This document shows, piece by piece, positions 31,922 to 33,051 of a stretch of 33,051 bases of DNA. The translations under genes were made by a program, and so were the position numbers. The stretch's first letter is position 1, and each line of letters starts with the position of its first letter. The notes under the pieces are model-generated. The model worked only from the letters and a program-made list of their open reading frames with translations. It was not told the origin of the DNA and searched no databases. The DNA comes from an uncultured Prevotellaceae bacterium. GTDB lineage: Bacteria; Bacteroidota; Bacteroidia; Bacteroidales; Muribaculaceae. The DNA lies in contig ONJS01000030.1 in the NCBI GenBank assembly GCA_900318205.1, positions 1 to 33,051 of the forward strand, given 5' to 3'.

Positions 31922-33051
31922 ATGAAAAAGATTTTATTACTTTTAGCAGCAATGATTCTGGCCATTGGTTCATCAGCTAGTGTGCAGGTGAAATCCCAAC
32001 GTGCCATCAAGAATCATCGTCCCTTATCTCATAACGAGAAAATTGCAAGGGGCAACAGTCTTAACATGATTACCACCCAACCCGAAGGCGAGTTGAAAGT
32101 TTACAAACGTTCAGGCCAGACGCTTGACGGCAATGGCGGCTATGTGACCCCTACCACCCAGAGTGGTGAGTGCAACATCGTCTATGCTCCCGATGGCGTG
32201 ACCATCTACATGCAGGATCCCATCTCGGGTTATAAGACCGGCGCATGGGTCGAGGGAACCATCGACGGCAACACGATCACGGTGCCCCTAGGACAAGAAC
32301 TTGAGTATGACAGTTACTATGATGCCTATGTGGTGCTGACCTTCGGCACTACCTATTACTATTACGATAATGGCGGCAAATATATCGAGGTCGATGATAC
32401 CGGTTATGAGGTTGCCACCTTTACTATCGATGGCAATACCATCAGCCTCAACGGTTCGGCTGGCGATGTCTATGCCGATGGCGATGATGCCTACATCGCT
32501 ACTGGTCTTGCCGGTAAATGGAATGACATCAACAGCTGGTCAGGTGACCTGGACATGCACACTGTGCTCACCGAGATTCCGTCACAGCCAGATGACCCCA
32601 TTGATGTGCCCACCGTGATTTCCGAGACTCCTGAAGGCACATTGCTCACCTATTACCGCTCGGGCGGTTACATCTACCACAAGTTCATGGAAACAGGTAT
32701 CACCGAGTTTGAAGATGTCATGAACGTCGTGTTCGCCGAGGATGGAAAGGTTTACATCCAGAATCCCATTGCCACGCTCACCAATGGCAATTGGGTAGAG
32801 GGTACTTATAACGAGGAAACCGGTATCATCAGCATCCCCACCGGCCAATGCGTTTCGTGGATGGCCAATTACGGCTATGGCGGTCTGCTGGTGTGGGGCC
32901 ACACCTGGTTTGAGCAGATCGGGTGGGATGACTACGACGAGCCTGTCTATTGGCTCTATGGTGCCTACGACCCTGATGTGACCGAAATCCGCTACAAGGT
33001 CGAGGGCAATACCATCACGCTGCTCGATGGCCAGGGCGATGTGTGGGCTCC
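31922..33051 (+). CDS. Secreted protein with tandem beta-rich repeats (partial, open at the window end)
   Basis: The frame opens with MKKILLLLAAMILAIGSSAS, a clear signal peptide, and stays open for 376 codons to the edge. After a basic spacer the mature part holds at least two related modules of about 150-180 residues. Each begins with TPEG, then a YxRSG strand, a segment like VYxQxP, WVEGT and a TITV/IISIP strand, and ends with GNTI-L-G-GDVxA. The second module is still incomplete at the edge. I do not recognise the family. Such repeat proteins in Bacteroidales are usually surface or secreted and often end in sorting or dockerin modules, which cannot be checked here. It lies downstream of the AraC/TPR regulator. 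Confidence 0.75.
   Translation, partial: MKKILLLLAAMILAIGSSASVQVKSQRAIKNHRPLSHNEKIARGNSLNMITTQPEGELKVYKRSGQTLDGNGGYVTPTTQSGECNIVYAPDGVTIYMQDPISGYKTGAWVEGTIDGNTITVPLGQELEYDSYYDAYVVLTFGTTYYYYDNGGKYIEVDDTGYEVATFTIDGNTISLNGSAGDVYADGDDAYIATGLAGKWNDINSWSGDLDMHTVLTEIPSQPDDPIDVPTVISETPEGTLLTYYRSGGYIYHKFMETGITEFEDVMNVVFAEDGKVYIQNPIATLTNGNWVEGTYNEETGIISIPTGQCVSWMANYGYGGLLVWGHTWFEQIGWDDYDEPVYWLYGAYDPDVTEIRYKVEGNTITLLDGQGDVWA

Overview
The window is a piece of a Bacteroidales chromosome, most like Prevotellaceae or Muribaculaceae. The evidence is a SusC/SusD pair, several lipoproteins, repeated TAnnTTTG (-7) promoter boxes typical of the Bacteroidota primary sigma factor, a membrane-anchored TPR/AraC regulator, and secreted proteins ending in paired dockerin-type EF-hand repeats. 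No rRNA, tRNA, CRISPR array, transposase or integrase was seen. Family assignments come from recognising motifs by eye; no database search was run.

Layout: (1) 1-1434 is the edge of a decayed prophage: a partial ORF, a small phage-type ORF, an AT-rich 130-aa ORF and a truncated portal-like gene. (2) 1585-12160 is a nutrient-uptake operon: SusC, SusD, two further lipoproteins (one with PKD-like domains) and a secreted GHL10-family glycosyl-hydrolase-like enzyme, closed by a hairpin at 12181-12221. (3) 12292-21949 holds a CotH-kinase-like protein, two paralogous secreted proteins of unknown family, a phosphodiester-glycosidase (NAGPA) protein and a C10 cysteine peptidase. Together with the GHL10 protein, six genes in a row end in the same kind of paired dockerin module. 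(4) 22095-23318 is an AT-rich ComEC-type metallo-beta-lactamase-fold gene that looks foreign. (5) 23379-29738 is mostly housekeeping: cutC on the plus strand; a minus-strand run of a DUF4250-like small protein, exonuclease III, an AI-2E family transporter and miaA; then a divergent RluA-type pseudouridine synthase and a TonB C-terminal-domain protein. (6) 29995-33051 has a membrane-spanning TPR/AraC regulator and the start of a secreted repeat protein that runs off the window.

The most interesting part is region 3 with the end of region 2. Six unlike secreted proteins (glycosidase-like, kinase-like, phosphodiester glycosidase, peptidase, two unknown) share the same C-terminal calcium-binding-type module. 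This suggests that they are delivered to, or assembled on, a common surface partner, which is not visible here. DNA within the dockerin modules is nearly repeated from gene to gene, so the modules may spread by recombination. Other unusual signals are hairpins with a shared GGCATCCGCC centre inside the Sus operon, a composite inverted repeat between cutC and miaA, a terminator with an alternative fold, and promoters placed only a few bases before start codons.
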